64,000 nt of DNA from NCBI GenBank assembly GCA_023421955.1, contig JAEZSE010000005.1, forward strand, positions 1 to 64,000, in the 5' to 3' direction. The notes under the pieces were generated by a model that had not been told where the DNA came from, did not search any database, and saw only the letters and a program-made list of their open reading frames with translations. Below are positions 31,866-41,834 of this stretch, piece after piece. Every line of letters starts with the position of its first letter. Within the stretch, counting starts at the first letter, position 1. The position numbers and the translations under genes are program-made. This DNA comes from Bacillota bacterium. Its GTDB lineage: Bacteria > Bacillota > Clostridia > Christensenellales > UMGS416.

Positions 31866-34049
31866 ATGCAGGTGTCGCTGCCAAAGGTCAGCAGCAGAAG
31901 AAGAATCAACGCCATCGTGCTTGGGTTTACGGTGGTGTTGTGCGCAACTCTCATCTTCCGTGTCGGATATTGGCAGATTTACAAAGCAGATTGGCTCAAG
32001 GAAAAAGCTGCTGACCAGTGGACGAGAGAGCGGCCAGTTTCGCCCCAGCGTGGCAGCATCCTGGATGTCAACGGCAAAATGCTCGCGCAATCCGCAAGCT
32101 CTGAAATGGTTGTGATTAATCCCAAACAGGTTGCTGCGGCCGAGCAGAAATCACCGGGTGCGTTTGAAAATGTGGTGAGTAACCTTGTTTCTGAACTAGG
32201 CATGAACCGTGACACAGTGCAGCGTAAAGTGCAGGATACCACAAAGTCGGAGATCCTGATCAAACGGCAAATCACCAGGGAGCAGGCGACCCGTCTCAGG
32301 GAGCTGAAGCTCCCCGGTGTTTATCTGAGCGAAGACATGAAACGGTATTACCCGGAAGGCAGCTTCCTCACGCAGGTGCTCGGCTTCACCTCGGTGGATG
32401 GTGAGGGCCTGGAGGGAGTCGAATCCCGATATAATAAATATCTTGCAGGAACAGCTGGAAAAATCGTCAGTGAAACTGACCGGGATGGCCTGACGATCCC
32501 TGACAGTGTGGAGCAATATATCCCACCGGTGGATGGAAACAACGTGAAGCTGACCATCGACTCAGTGATCCAGAGCTTTGCGGAGCGCGACATGGCCAAG
32601 TGCCTGAAGGAGCAGAACGCAAAGAAGGTCACCTGCATTGTGATGGAGCCCAAGACTGGTAAAATCTTGGCAATGGTGAACAAGCCGGACTTTGACAACA
32701 ACAGCCCGCCTCGCGACGACATGGCGCTGCTGCAGGCCGCGATGCGCAACACTGCCGTGGCCGACGCGCTGGAGCCGGGGTCCACCTTCAAGATCCTAAC
32801 GCTGGCTTCAGGTCTTGATTCCGGCGTGATCAACGTCAACTCCACGTTTGACTGCGTGGGCTACAAAATTGTGGAGGGGCAAAAGATCAAGTGCTGGAGT
32901 TCCCGCTCTCATGGACACGAGACACTTTACGAAGGCGTGCAGAACAGCTGCAACCCGGTCTTCATGACGATCGCTCTGAATATGGGCAAAGACCGGTTCT
33001 ATGAATATCTGTATGCCTTCGGGCTTGGCAAGCAAACCGGCATTGACCTGAATGGCGAAGCCACCGGCATTGTGACTTCCCCCAAATATGTTCGCGACAT
33101 CGACCTGGCTCGCATCGGTTTCGGGCAATCCATTGCCTTGACTCCCTTGCAGCTCATCGCGGCAGCGTCTGCCGCCATCAACGGGGGCTCGCTGATGAAG
33201 CCCTATATCGTAGATGAAGTGACCACACAGGAAGGCAATGTTGTATTACGCAACGAGCCGGAGAAACTAAACCAGGTGATCAAGCCTGAAACATCTGCTC
33301 TTGTGCGCGACATCTTAAAAGCTGTAGTGGAGAAGGGCAGCGGAAAGAACGCCCGCATCAGCGGCTATGAAGTGGGTGGCAAAACGGGCACGGCCCAGAA
33401 ATACGGCGCGGACGGCCGTATCATGCAGAACAAGCATGTGGCCTCCTTCATTGGGTTTGCGCCTGTCAATGATCCCAAGTACATTGTGCTGGTGATCGTG
33501 GATGAACCCAATGTGGCCGTTGATTATGGCAGCATCGTGGCTGCACCTTATGTTAAAACGATTCTGGAAGACTCGTTGAAATACGGCGATGTGCAGCCCA
33601 CCGTGCAGGGAACGGAGGAGCCCGCCGAGCAGGTGGAAGTACCGGATCTTTCTGGCATGGAATTGGAGCAGGCCGTAGTGGAATTGCAGTCCAAGGGCTT
33701 CAAGTATGTTGTGGAAGGCTATGGCGGCGCCGTCTCCGACCAAATGCCCAAGCCAGGTTTCGCTGCCGATAAAGGTGCCACGGTGATGATCTATCTCAAA
33801 CAGGAAGATGACGGTAACGCCGATAACCAACGGGCAATGCCTGATTTGAGCAACAAAACGGCGATCGAGGTAAACACAATCCTGGAATCATTGGGTTTGC
33901 AGTTGAAAGCGCTTGGAATCGGCGGCAAGGTTGTGCGGCAGGATCCGGCGCCAGGCACCACCGTATACAGCGGTGAGATTGTGGAAGTTGAATTTGCTTA
34001 TCCGCCGAATGCTGACACTGGCGGTGAAGGCAATGAACCGGAGAACTGA
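31866..34049 (+). CDS. Class B penicillin-binding protein with two PASTA domains (FtsI/SpoVD-like), 727 aa
   Basis: A septal peptidoglycan transpeptidase. Order: N-terminal membrane anchor (RINAIVLGFTVVLCATLIF), dimerisation domain beginning RPVSPQRGSILDVNG, transpeptidase with Ser306 (PGSTFK), SxN Ser361-Cys-Asn and KTG from Lys506 (GGKTGTAQ), then two PASTA domains (VPDLSGMELEQAV; MPDLSNKTAIEVN). PASTA domains are present in both the division enzyme Pbp2B and the spore cortex enzyme SpoVD of Bacillus. With only one such gene here it may serve division, sporulation or both. GAAGGAGG precedes the ATG. Confidence 0.92.
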   Translation: MQVSLPKVSSRRRINAIVLGFTVVLCATLIFRVGYWQIYKADWLKEKAADQWTRERPVSPQRGSILDVNGKMLAQSASSEMVVINPKQVAAAEQKSPGAFENVVSNLVSELGMNRDTVQRKVQDTTKSEILIKRQITREQATRLRELKLPGVYLSEDMKRYYPEGSFLTQVLGFTSVDGEGLEGVESRYNKYLAGTAGKIVSETDRDGLTIPDSVEQYIPPVDGNNVKLTIDSVIQSFAERDMAKCLKEQNAKKVTCIVMEPKTGKILAMVNKPDFDNNSPPRDDMALLQAAMRNTAVADALEPGSTFKILTLASGLDSGVINVNSTFDCVGYKIVEGQKIKCWSSRSHGHETLYEGVQNSCNPVFMTIALNMGKDRFYEYLYAFGLGKQTGIDLNGEATGIVTSPKYVRDIDLARIGFGQSIALTPLQLIAAASAAINGGSLMKPYIVDEVTTQEGNVVLRNEPEKLNQVIKPETSALVRDILKAVVEKGSGKNARISGYEVGGKTGTAQKYGADGRIMQNKHVASFIGFAPVNDPKYIVLVIVDEPNVAVDYGSIVAAPYVKTILEDSLKYGDVQPTVQGTEEPAEQVEVPDLSGMELEQAVVELQSKGFKYVVEGYGGAVSDQMPKPGFAADKGATVMIYLKQEDDGNADNQRAMPDLSNKTAIEVNTILESLGLQLKALGIGGKVVRQDPAPGTTVYSGEIVEVEFAYPPNADTGGEGNEPEN

Positions 34050-34070
34050 CCCGAGCAGGAGGCACATGCG

Positions 34071-35516
34071 ATGAAACTGGCACGGATGCTGGAAGGATTA
34101 TCTCATGAGGGTAAGGGACCCTTGGATGTTGAGATTTCAGACATCGTTATTGATTCCAGAAAAGTGGCTCCGGGAGCCCTTTTCGTGTGCATTCCCGGCG
34201 CAAAAGCTGATGGCCATGCTTATGCCGGTCAAGCGGTGGAGAGGGGAGCTGCTGCTCTCCTTGTGGAACGCTTCATTGATGGGATTGATGTGCCACAGGC
34301 CCGTGTGGCAGACAGCCGTGAGGTGCTTGCCCGCCTCTGTGCAGCCTATCATGGTAAACCTGCGGATCAACTAAGCATCGTGGGTGTGACCGGTACCAAC
34401 GGGAAAACTACGACTACCTATCTGCTTAAGTCCATCTTCGAGCAAAACGGTGAAAAGGTGGGGTTGATGGGCACCATTGCCACAATGATAGGCGATGAGG
34501 TGCTGCCGCAAGCGCTGACTACGCCAGACCCAATGGACTTCCATGCCACATTGAGGCAGATGGTGGAGGCAGGGTGCAACCGAGTTGTGATGGAGGTATC
34601 GGCCCATGCGTTGGCGCTGCGCAAGATGGCAGGCGTGACATTTGATGTGGCGGTGTTTACCAATCTCACACAGGATCACCTGGATGATTTTAAAACGATG
34701 GAAAACTACAGTGCTGCCAAAAAACTGCTATTCACAGATGGTTATACCCGCAAGGCGGTGCTGAACGCCGACGATAAGGCATGGGCCGCGATGGCGGAAG
34801 GCTTTGGTGGGCAGTCTTTGCTTTATGGGGCGGGTGATACCGCAGGACTTTGTGCCACAGACATCAATGTGAGGCCCGACGGATGCAGCTTCACAATGAA
34901 TTTCCAAGGTTGGAGCATGCCTTTGACGCTGAAGCTCTCCGGCCACTTCAATATCTACAATGCCATGGGGGCTGCTGGGGCAGCTTTACTGCTGGGTGTA
35001 TCCAAGGAAGCAGTGAAAACTGGGTTGGAGCGCGTTGAAACGATGAATGGCCGCATGGAGCGGGTGGAAACCAGTAGAGGCTTTACTGTAATTGTGGATT
35101 ACGCCCACACACCGGACAGCATTGAGAACGTGTTGAAAGCCGCAAGGGTGTTTACGCAGAATAGGGTGATTATCGTGTTTGGCTGCGGAGGCGACCGCGA
35201 TCGCACCAAACGGCCCATTATGGGCCGGTTGGCGGGAGAACTGGCCGACTATATTGTGCTGACAAGCGACAACCCCCGCACAGAAGAGCCCGAATCCATC
35301 ATAGACATGATTGAACCCGGTCTACAAGGTTGCGGGAGGCCCTGGGTGCGCAACGCTGACCGTCACGCCGCCATCGGCCTTGCCATTGGTGAGGCGAAAC
35401 CTGGAGATGTGGTGATCATCGCCGGTAAGGGCCATGAGACCTATCAGGATATGATGGGTGTCAAGCGCCACTTCGATGATCGCGAGGTAGCCAGGGAATG
35501 GCTTTCAAAACTGTGA
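34071..35516 (+). CDS. murE: UDP-MurNAc-tripeptide synthetase MurE, 481 aa
   Basis: It adds the third residue of the peptidoglycan stem peptide. The ATP loop is GVTGTNGKTTTTYLLKS (Lys112). VMEVSAHALALRKM and TNLTQDHLDDFKTM are family blocks. The substrate-selecting motif DNPR (TSDNPRTEEP) predicts meso-diaminopimelate rather than lysine. GCAGGAGG precedes the ATG. It lies 21 bases after the PBP gene. murF, which normally follows murE, is absent. Confidence 0.95.
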   Translation: MKLARMLEGLSHEGKGPLDVEISDIVIDSRKVAPGALFVCIPGAKADGHAYAGQAVERGAAALLVERFIDGIDVPQARVADSREVLARLCAAYHGKPADQLSIVGVTGTNGKTTTTYLLKSIFEQNGEKVGLMGTIATMIGDEVLPQALTTPDPMDFHATLRQMVEAGCNRVVMEVSAHALALRKMAGVTFDVAVFTNLTQDHLDDFKTMENYSAAKKLLFTDGYTRKAVLNADDKAWAAMAEGFGGQSLLYGAGDTAGLCATDINVRPDGCSFTMNFQGWSMPLTLKLSGHFNIYNAMGAAGAALLLGVSKEAVKTGLERVETMNGRMERVETSRGFTVIVDYAHTPDSIENVLKAARVFTQNRVIIVFGCGGDRDRTKRPIMGRLAGELADYIVLTSDNPRTEEPESIIDMIEPGLQGCGRPWVRNADRHAAIGLAIGEAKPGDVVIIAGKGHETYQDMMGVKRHFDDREVAREWLSKL

Positions 35517-35563
35517 CACACACTGAAATCGATACATAAGATCCCGCGAAAGGACGCTTCCCA

Positions 35564-36550
35564 ATGATTTTGCAGGACATTCTCCTTCCGGTGCTCGTCT
35601 CCTTCCTGGCCTGCCTTGCGGTGGGCCCGGCTGTGATTCCGCTCATGCAGAAATTGAAATTTGGCCAGATCATCCGCGAGGAAGGTCCGGCATGGCATGC
35701 CAAGAAGAGCGGCACACCACAGATGGGCGGCGTAATCATGTTGGTCGCACTGGCGGCTACTAGCCTGATCCTCATTCGCCGCTGGGAACCAAGCGCCATT
35801 GTGGGTATGGTGCTCATCCTGGCCGGAGCGGTGATCGGCTTCATTGATGACTTCACAAAGCATGTGATGAAGCGCAATATGGGCCTGCGGGAGTGGCAGA
35901 AGTTCCTGCTGCAAACAGTTGTGGCACTGGCGGCGGCATGGTATGCTTCGGTGCATATCGGTACTTCAATCCGTTTACCCTTCACAACTGCTCAATGGGA
36001 TCTTGGTTGGTTTTACATCCCTTTCACCGCATTTGTGATCGTGGCTGCAATGAACAGCACAAACCTGACTGACGGCCTGGATGGTTTGGCATCCGGTGTT
36101 GGGCTTGTGTTTTTCTCTGCGATGACGATTCTGATACTCTATCTGAGCACCGATAATGTGGGCGAGCGCATGCTCAATGTGAGCAATTATCTCACCATCG
36201 CCGGCGCGCTGGCCGGGGCTTGCCTTGGTTTCTTGCGGTTCAATGTCTTCCCGGCTCGGATCTTCATGGGCGACACCGGTTCGTTGGCGCTGGGCGCTGC
36301 AGTTGCCTGGCTTGCCATTGTGACCCGCACACCTCTGTGGCTGCCTGTGATGGCTGCGATGTATATGGCCTCCACAATCTCAGACATCATCCAGATCGTG
36401 TCTTATAAAACACGAAAGAAAAGAGTATTCAAGATGGCACCCCTGCACCACCACTTTGAGATGCTGGGGTATCCAGAAACCAAGATCGTATCCATGTATA
36501 TGATCATCACGGCGGTGCTCTGCCTGATTGGGTTGGTGGCATTACGGTGA
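35564..36550 (+). CDS. mraY: Phospho-MurNAc-pentapeptide transferase MraY, 328 aa
   Basis: It makes lipid I on the inner membrane face. About ten hydrophobic helices are visible. Diagnostic motifs are KKSGTPQMGG, GFIDDFTKHVMKRNMGL, NLTDGLDGLASG and the late APLHHHFEMLG. The stop codon overlaps the murD reading frame. The position directly after murE shows that murF has been lost or moved. Confidence 0.95.
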   Translation: MILQDILLPVLVSFLACLAVGPAVIPLMQKLKFGQIIREEGPAWHAKKSGTPQMGGVIMLVALAATSLILIRRWEPSAIVGMVLILAGAVIGFIDDFTKHVMKRNMGLREWQKFLLQTVVALAAAWYASVHIGTSIRLPFTTAQWDLGWFYIPFTAFVIVAAMNSTNLTDGLDGLASGVGLVFFSAMTILILYLSTDNVGERMLNVSNYLTIAGALAGACLGFLRFNVFPARIFMGDTGSLALGAAVAWLAIVTRTPLWLPVMAAMYMASTISDIIQIVSYKTRKKRVFKMAPLHHHFEMLGYPETKIVSMYMIITAVLCLIGLVALR

Positions 36551-36579
36551 TGGAGCGGTTTGGAAAGGTGGGGGATCCC

Positions 36580-37962
36580 ATGTGCTTTGCAGGCAGCAGG
36601 GTTTTAGTGGTGGGCATGGCGCGCAGCGGCCTGGCTGCAGTCAAGCTGCTTTCCCGCAGGAATTGCCTCGTAATCGCCAACGACACCAAGTCGGATGAGG
36701 ATCTGGCTGATGTGGTGGAGGAACTCTCTGGCCTGCCTGGCGTGCGGTTGGAGCTTGGGCGCCCCGCAGAGCAATTTGTGCGCGATGTTGAGGCTGTGTT
36801 TATCAGCCCCGGTGTGCCGATCGACTCGCCGTTTATTATTATGGCACAGGAGCTTGGCAAGCCAGTGATTGGCGAGCTTGAGCTTGGCTTTATGTTCACC
36901 AAGGCGCCGGTGGTGGCCATCACAGGCACCAATGGCAAGACAACGACAACAGCACTCACCGGGCTCATGTTTAAGCGGGCCGGCTACAACACCTACGTGG
37001 TTGGTAACATCGGAGATCCGCTTTCCGGCCACGCGCTGGATATCGCGCCCGAAGACATGGTGGTGGCGGAAGTCAGCTCCTTTCAGTTGGAAAGCATCCA
37101 CACATTCCGACCAAAGGTCTCGGCAATCCTCAACATCACACCGGATCACTTGAATCGCCACCACACCATGGAGTGTTATACCGAGATGAAATCCCGCGTG
37201 TTTGAAAATCAACGGGATGACGATGTGGTGATACTCAACTGGGACAATCTGCCCACACGGGCGCTGGCGGAGCTGGTAAAATGCAAGCTCATGTGGTTTA
37301 GCCGCAAGGAAGAGGTGCCTGCCGGGTGCTTTATCCGTGATGGCCGCATCGTCTGGCGGGATCTGGAGGGGCAGGAAATCGTGATGGGCCGCACGGAAGA
37401 GGTGCGCATCCCCGGAGACCACAACCTGGAAAACGCACTGGCTGCGTCTGCCTGCGCGTTGTCAATGGGTGTCAGCCCGATGATCGTGCGCCACAGCCTG
37501 GCCGCCTTTGAAGGCGTGGAGCACCGGCTGGAGTTTGTGACCGAGGCACAGGGTGTTCGTTTCATAAACGACAGCAAGGGCACCAACGCCGATGCATCCA
37601 TTGTGGCTGTGCGTGCAATGTCACTTCCCACAATCATCATCGCAGGCGGTTATGACAAACACTCAGAATTCGATGAGTTTATAGCTTCTTTTGCCGGGAG
37701 CCGTATCGCCGGCATGGTGGTGCTCGGGCAGACAGCTGTAAAACTGGAAGAAGAGGCGAAGAAGCATGGCTTCGCGCCGGTGGAGCGGGCAGACACGTTG
37801 GACGACGCCGTATATAAGGCATATACAATGGCTCGCCCCGGATATAATGTACTGTTATCTCCGGCTTGTGCCAGCTTTGATATGTTCAAGGACTTTGAGG
37901 AGCGGGGCAGGGCCTTTAAAAAAATTGCAACAGAAATCGCGGCGGAAGCGGGGCGTAGATAA
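36580..37962 (+). CDS. murD: UDP-MurNAc-alanine:D-glutamate ligase MurD, 460 aa
   Basis: It adds D-glutamate to UDP-MurNAc-alanine in the cytoplasm. The N-terminal Rossmann strand is FAGSRVLVVGMARSGLAAVK, and the ATP loop is AITGTNGKTTTTALTG. EVSSFQLE and ILNITPDHLNRH follow, and the last domain has NDSKGTNADA and LSPACASFDMFKDFEERG. ATG 36580 is chosen because AAAGGTGGGGG lies 5 bases upstream and the family starts just before this strand; ATG 36550, overlapping the mraY stop, is possible and would add ten residues. The stop is directly followed by ftsW. Confidence 0.94.
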   Translation: MCFAGSRVLVVGMARSGLAAVKLLSRRNCLVIANDTKSDEDLADVVEELSGLPGVRLELGRPAEQFVRDVEAVFISPGVPIDSPFIIMAQELGKPVIGELELGFMFTKAPVVAITGTNGKTTTTALTGLMFKRAGYNTYVVGNIGDPLSGHALDIAPEDMVVAEVSSFQLESIHTFRPKVSAILNITPDHLNRHHTMECYTEMKSRVFENQRDDDVVILNWDNLPTRALAELVKCKLMWFSRKEEVPAGCFIRDGRIVWRDLEGQEIVMGRTEEVRIPGDHNLENALAASACALSMGVSPMIVRHSLAAFEGVEHRLEFVTEAQGVRFINDSKGTNADASIVAVRAMSLPTIIIAGGYDKHSEFDEFIASFAGSRIAGMVVLGQTAVKLEEEAKKHGFAPVERADTLDDAVYKAYTMARPGYNVLLSPACASFDMFKDFEERGRAFKKIATEIAAEAGRR

Positions 37963-39078
37963 TTGAAGCAGAAGCATCCCCTGGACTATTTGATACTGGG
38001 CATCACGATCATCCTGACGCTGTTTGGGTTGGTAATGGTGTTTTCCGCGAGCTTTTATCTTTCGCAGTATAAAGGCGGCGAGGGCACCTACTTTCTGATC
38101 AAGCAGCTGGTGGGAGCCGGTATCGGTTTGGGTACGCTTCTTGTTGCGTGTTATCTGCCGTATAAAATCTATAACCATGCGTTTGTGCCCTTTGCGATGA
38201 TGGGCATCAGCGTTGTGCTGCTGGTGGCGGTGCTGTTCACAAAGGAAGTGAACAACGTTAACCGTTTTCTGACTATAGCCGGAGTGCAATTCCAGCCATC
38301 TGAGATTGGCAGGGTGTCTTTGATTCTGTTCATTGCATGGTGGGTTTCTGGGCACAGTGAGGACCTCCGAAGTAAGAACTTCAAGCGGTTCCTTTTCAAG
38401 GGGATCGGTATGCCGCTCCTGGCAACCGGCCTGATCACAGGGCTGGTCCTGATGGGAAAAAACCTTTCCATGGCTGCCAGTACGCTGATGATTGCTCTGG
38501 TGATGTTGCTTGTGGCCGGTGTGGATTGGCGGCCGTTTGTGTTGCTGCTGACCGGCGGCGCTGGATTTGCCGTAATCTTCACCGTTTTGGAACCGTATCG
38601 TTTGAAACGGTTGATGATCTTTCTGGATCCATGGAAGGACCCAAAGGATACAGGGTATCAGCTTGTGCAGTCGCTCTATGGATTGGGCGCCGGTGGGTTG
38701 TTTGGTGTGGGCCTGGGCAACAGCCGCCAGAAGCTTTTATTTCTGCCCTACGCGGAATCAGACTTTATTCTGTCCATCATTGGCGAGGAATTTGGCTTCA
38801 TCGGCATGATGCTGCTGATGGCAGCATTTTGGATCCTGGTTTGGCGGGGGATGCTGGTGTCAGCAAAGGCCCCCGATGAGTTTGGGATGATGCTGGCTGC
38901 CGGCATCACTGCGCTGTTCGCAATACAGTTTCTGATCAACATCCTTGTGGTGACAGCGTCCATGCCACCCACCGGTGTGCCGCTGCCCTTTATCAGCAAC
39001 GGCAACACCTCGCTGGTGGTGTTTATGACGGCGGTGGGCATCCTGCTCAATGTGTCACGACACCAGGTAAAGACCTAG
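37963..39078 (+). CDS. ftsW: Cell division glycosyltransferase FtsW, 371 aa
   Basis: A SEDS-family membrane peptidoglycan polymerase of the septum. About ten helices are seen. Family motifs include GLVMVFSAS, FLTIAGVQFQPSEIGRVSLI, SLYGLGAGGLFGVGLGNSRQ, LPYAESDFILSIIGEEFGFI and PPTGVPLPFISNGNTSL. The start is TTG directly after the murD stop. RodA is a close relative, but the setting favours FtsW. murG, which usually follows, is absent. Confidence 0.92.
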   Translation: MKQKHPLDYLILGITIILTLFGLVMVFSASFYLSQYKGGEGTYFLIKQLVGAGIGLGTLLVACYLPYKIYNHAFVPFAMMGISVVLLVAVLFTKEVNNVNRFLTIAGVQFQPSEIGRVSLILFIAWWVSGHSEDLRSKNFKRFLFKGIGMPLLATGLITGLVLMGKNLSMAASTLMIALVMLLVAGVDWRPFVLLLTGGAGFAVIFTVLEPYRLKRLMIFLDPWKDPKDTGYQLVQSLYGLGAGGLFGVGLGNSRQKLLFLPYAESDFILSIIGEEFGFIGMMLLMAAFWILVWRGMLVSAKAPDEFGMMLAAGITALFAIQFLINILVVTASMPPTGVPLPFISNGNTSLVVFMTAVGILLNVSRHQVKT

Positions 39079-39140
39079 CCCGAACGAAACGGGCGCTCCT
39101 GCATACTATGGTATTGACTCTATAGCGCAGGAGGTACGCC

Positions 39141-40394
39141 ATGTCAGGCAGCTTTCTTGTGAAGGGCGGCAGGCGGCTTTCGGGCAGCGTCAGGATAGGC
39201 GGCAGCAAAAACGCGGTGCTTCCAATACTCGCGGCATCATTATTAACCGATGGCGAGATCCTCCTTGGCAACTGCCCCAGGCTGAGTGATGTGCAGAACA
39301 TGCTGGAGATTCTGCGGCACCTGGGCTGTGAGGCGAAGTTTTCTGATGGCACCGTCACATTGAACACCAGCGGCGCGTCGCTGTGGGAGATGCCGGAACA
39401 TCTGTCCAGAGAGCTTCGATCCTCCATTTTCCTGCTTGGGCCCATGCTGGGCCGTTTCGGTCGGGCGCTGTTTACTTATCCCGGGGGCTGTGAGATCGGT
39501 CTGAGGCCCATCGACCTACACCTGAAGGGGCTCCGCGTGCTGAACGCTGGCATCGAGGAGACTCATGGATACATCATCTGTAAACCTTCGAAGCTGAGGG
39601 GAGCGGTCATCAACCTCGACTATCCCAGTGTGGGGGCCACCGAAAATGTCATGATGGCGGCGGTGAAGGCCGAGGGGCGGACTGTGATACATAACGCGGC
39701 GATGGAACCAGAAATTGAGTATCTTCAGGATTTCATCAACGCAATGGGCGGCATGGTGCGTGGAGCTGGGAGCAGTATCATTGAGATTGAGGGCGTAAAA
39801 AGGCTCCATGGCGCCGAATTCCAGATCCCGCCGGACAGGATTGTGGCCGGTACCTATATGACAGCGGTAGCAATCGCAGGTGGCGAAGTGGAGCTTAGAG
39901 ACATTCCGATGGATTGCAGCCAGCAGGTGATCGGCAAGCTCAGGGAGGCTGGCTGCGAGATCATGACCGACATCAAGCGGGCCATCGTGCGGTGCGACGG
40001 CAGGCCCAAAGCGGTGCGCTTGATTGAAACTTTGCCTTATCCTGGCTTCCCGACTGACATGCAAGCGCAATTCTTCGCCCTCTCCACGATTGCAGACGGC
40101 ACCACCATGATCGTGGAAAATGTGTTTGAGAGCCGATTTCGCCACGCAGCGGAACTGATCCGGATGGGAGCCAATGTAACAATCCGTGACCGCATGGCGA
40201 TCATCCACGGCGTGGAAAGGCTCACAGGTGCCGCTGTGGCGGCAGGAGACCTGCGCGGCGGAGCGTCGCTAGTGCTGGCCGGCCTGGCAGCAGAAGGCGC
40301 TACAAGGGTGGATGACATTCACTACGTAGACAGGGGTTATGAAGCCCTGGAAAAAGATCTGGCGCAACTCGGCGCAGATATCGAACGGATTTGA
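39141..40394 (+). CDS. murA: UDP-GlcNAc 1-carboxyvinyltransferase MurA, 417 aa
   Basis: The first committed step of peptidoglycan synthesis, the target of fosfomycin. It has the N-terminal GGSKNAVLPILAASLLTDG, RSSIFLLGPMLGRFG and the catalytic cysteine Cys117 in PGGCEIGLRPIDLHL. The presence of Cys, not Asp, at this site predicts fosfomycin sensitivity of the enzyme. The C-terminal half has TLPYPGFPTDMQAQFFAL and ESRFRHAAELIRMGA. CAGGAGG precedes the ATG. Confidence 0.96.
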   Translation: MSGSFLVKGGRRLSGSVRIGGSKNAVLPILAASLLTDGEILLGNCPRLSDVQNMLEILRHLGCEAKFSDGTVTLNTSGASLWEMPEHLSRELRSSIFLLGPMLGRFGRALFTYPGGCEIGLRPIDLHLKGLRVLNAGIEETHGYIICKPSKLRGAVINLDYPSVGATENVMMAAVKAEGRTVIHNAAMEPEIEYLQDFINAMGGMVRGAGSSIIEIEGVKRLHGAEFQIPPDRIVAGTYMTAVAIAGGEVELRDIPMDCSQQVIGKLREAGCEIMTDIKRAIVRCDGRPKAVRLIETLPYPGFPTDMQAQFFALSTIADGTTMIVENVFESRFRHAAELIRMGANVTIRDRMAIIHGVERLTGAAVAAGDLRGGASLVLAGLAAEGATRVDDIHYVDRGYEALEKDLAQLGADIERI

Positions 40395-40433
40395 GAAACG
40401 GGCCAGGACGGCCCAAGACACGCGAGGTGCAGC

Positions 40434-41723
40434 ATGCTGAAGATGGAACGTGGCGCCGCAGGTGCGGCCAGCCGGAGAAACTCCAGAGTGGTAGACATGG
40501 ATGAATTGAAGAAGGCCCGCGAGCGTAGGGCCTCTTCGGCGCGCCATCCCGCCGATACGCCGATTTGGGAAGGCCGCCAGCAAACCAGCCGTGCAACAGG
40601 CAGAGAGCGTGTACGTGAGCAGGAAGAATTCCGTCATCCACCGGAGCAAATGGAAGACGACAGGCCTTTCTGGGAAAAGGACAGCCCCTTTGCGGAAGGG
40701 AGCAAACCCAACTGGCAGCAGGGTCGGCCCCAAGGCAGCAAATCCGAGGATTGGCAGGCAGCACCGAAACGAGCATCGGCCCAGGAGGAAGTGTCGGTTG
40801 AGACGCGGCCTGCCCGGGGGAGAAGGAGCGCGGTCAAAGGCCCTGAGTTACCGGATCGCGAGCAACGCCCCAACGACCGAAAACCACCGGTCAAACGCGT
40901 GCAGCAGAACCCGGCAGGGCTCAGGGCACTGCTGGTGCTTCTGGCGCTTCTGGCGCTCACCGTTGTGATCGGTCTGAAGGTGTTTGAGATCCAGGAAATT
41001 GAGGTGAAGGGTGCCGATACGATCACACCAGACAGTGTGATCGCTTTGTCTGGCCTTGCCAAGGGAGAAAACATCTTCAAGACCAGTCTCACGCAAGCCC
41101 GTAAGAACCTGGAGTCTGACCCACTGGTGGAAGTTCTTGGCATATCGAGGATTTTCCCGGACAAAATAAAAATTGAAATCCGTCAACGCAAGCCCCACGC
41201 GGCTGTAGCATGGCTGGATGGGTATGCGATCATCGACGAACGGGGCTTTACGCTGGATGTGCGCGACTCGTTGCCGGCTGGCCAGTATCCGCTCGTCACT
41301 GGCGTGGACATTGAGCCAGCCCATAAGGGTTCTCCGATCAACGGGGTTGATGCCACCAAGATGGCGGTCCTGGAAAAGCTGCTGACGGCGCTCGATTCCC
41401 AGGGAGCGCTGCAATTGGTCAGCGAGGTCAACCTAGCGGATCCGGGCGAACTGAAGATGCTGACCGCTGAAGGCCTCCAGATCAACATGGGAGCTGCCAC
41501 CGATCTGGAGATGAAGTCCAAATGGATCGCCGGCTCAGTGCCAGAGCTAAGGAAAAAGGGATACACATCGGGTGTGCTGTATGTCACAGGATCCAAGGGG
41601 CCTGTTTACTCAGAGGCGGCCGGAGTCAATCAAGGAGGCAGTGAGGATCAGAACCAAAATGGTGGTTCACAAACAGTAGGTGACGACGAGGAAGGTCAGG
41701 AGGGGCCTGAAAACGCAGTTTGA
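40434..41723 (+). CDS. ftsQ: FtsQ/DivIB-like division protein, 429 aa
   Basis: A bitopic divisome protein. It has an unusually long, charged and probably disordered cytoplasmic part (residues 1-160, rich in Arg, Glu, Gln and Pro). One membrane helix (LRALLVLLALLALTVVIGLKV) follows, then a POTRA domain (IQEIEVKGADTITPDSVIAL, GENIFKTSL, ISRIFPDKIKIEIRQRKPHA), a beta domain and a Gln/Asn/Glu-rich tail. The POTRA block and the position between murA and ftsA support FtsQ. The usual length is 250-290, so the N-terminal extension is notable. The start could also be ATG 40443. Confidence 0.87.
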   Translation: MLKMERGAAGAASRRNSRVVDMDELKKARERRASSARHPADTPIWEGRQQTSRATGRERVREQEEFRHPPEQMEDDRPFWEKDSPFAEGSKPNWQQGRPQGSKSEDWQAAPKRASAQEEVSVETRPARGRRSAVKGPELPDREQRPNDRKPPVKRVQQNPAGLRALLVLLALLALTVVIGLKVFEIQEIEVKGADTITPDSVIALSGLAKGENIFKTSLTQARKNLESDPLVEVLGISRIFPDKIKIEIRQRKPHAAVAWLDGYAIIDERGFTLDVRDSLPAGQYPLVTGVDIEPAHKGSPINGVDATKMAVLEKLLTALDSQGALQLVSEVNLADPGELKMLTAEGLQINMGAATDLEMKSKWIAGSVPELRKKGYTSGVLYVTGSKGPVYSEAAGVNQGGSEDQNQNGGSQTVGDDEEGQEGPENAV

Positions 41724-41787
41724 ACAAATGTTAATCAGACAGTTCCTTCCTTGCCAATTTTATGGTAATATTAGCTTAATTATAAGC

Positions 41788-41810
41788 CCGGCCAGCCTTG
41801 CGCCGGTTTT
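41788..41810 (+). terminator. Possible terminator/attenuator between ftsQ and ftsA
   Basis: CCGGC and GCCGG pair around a 9-base loop, then TTTT. The 110-base ftsQ-ftsA gap is the largest within the cluster, so ftsA-ftsZ may also have its own promoter in the A+T-rich stretch before it. Confidence 0.45.
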
Positions 41811-41834
41811 CACGGAAGGAATGTACACAGGAGT

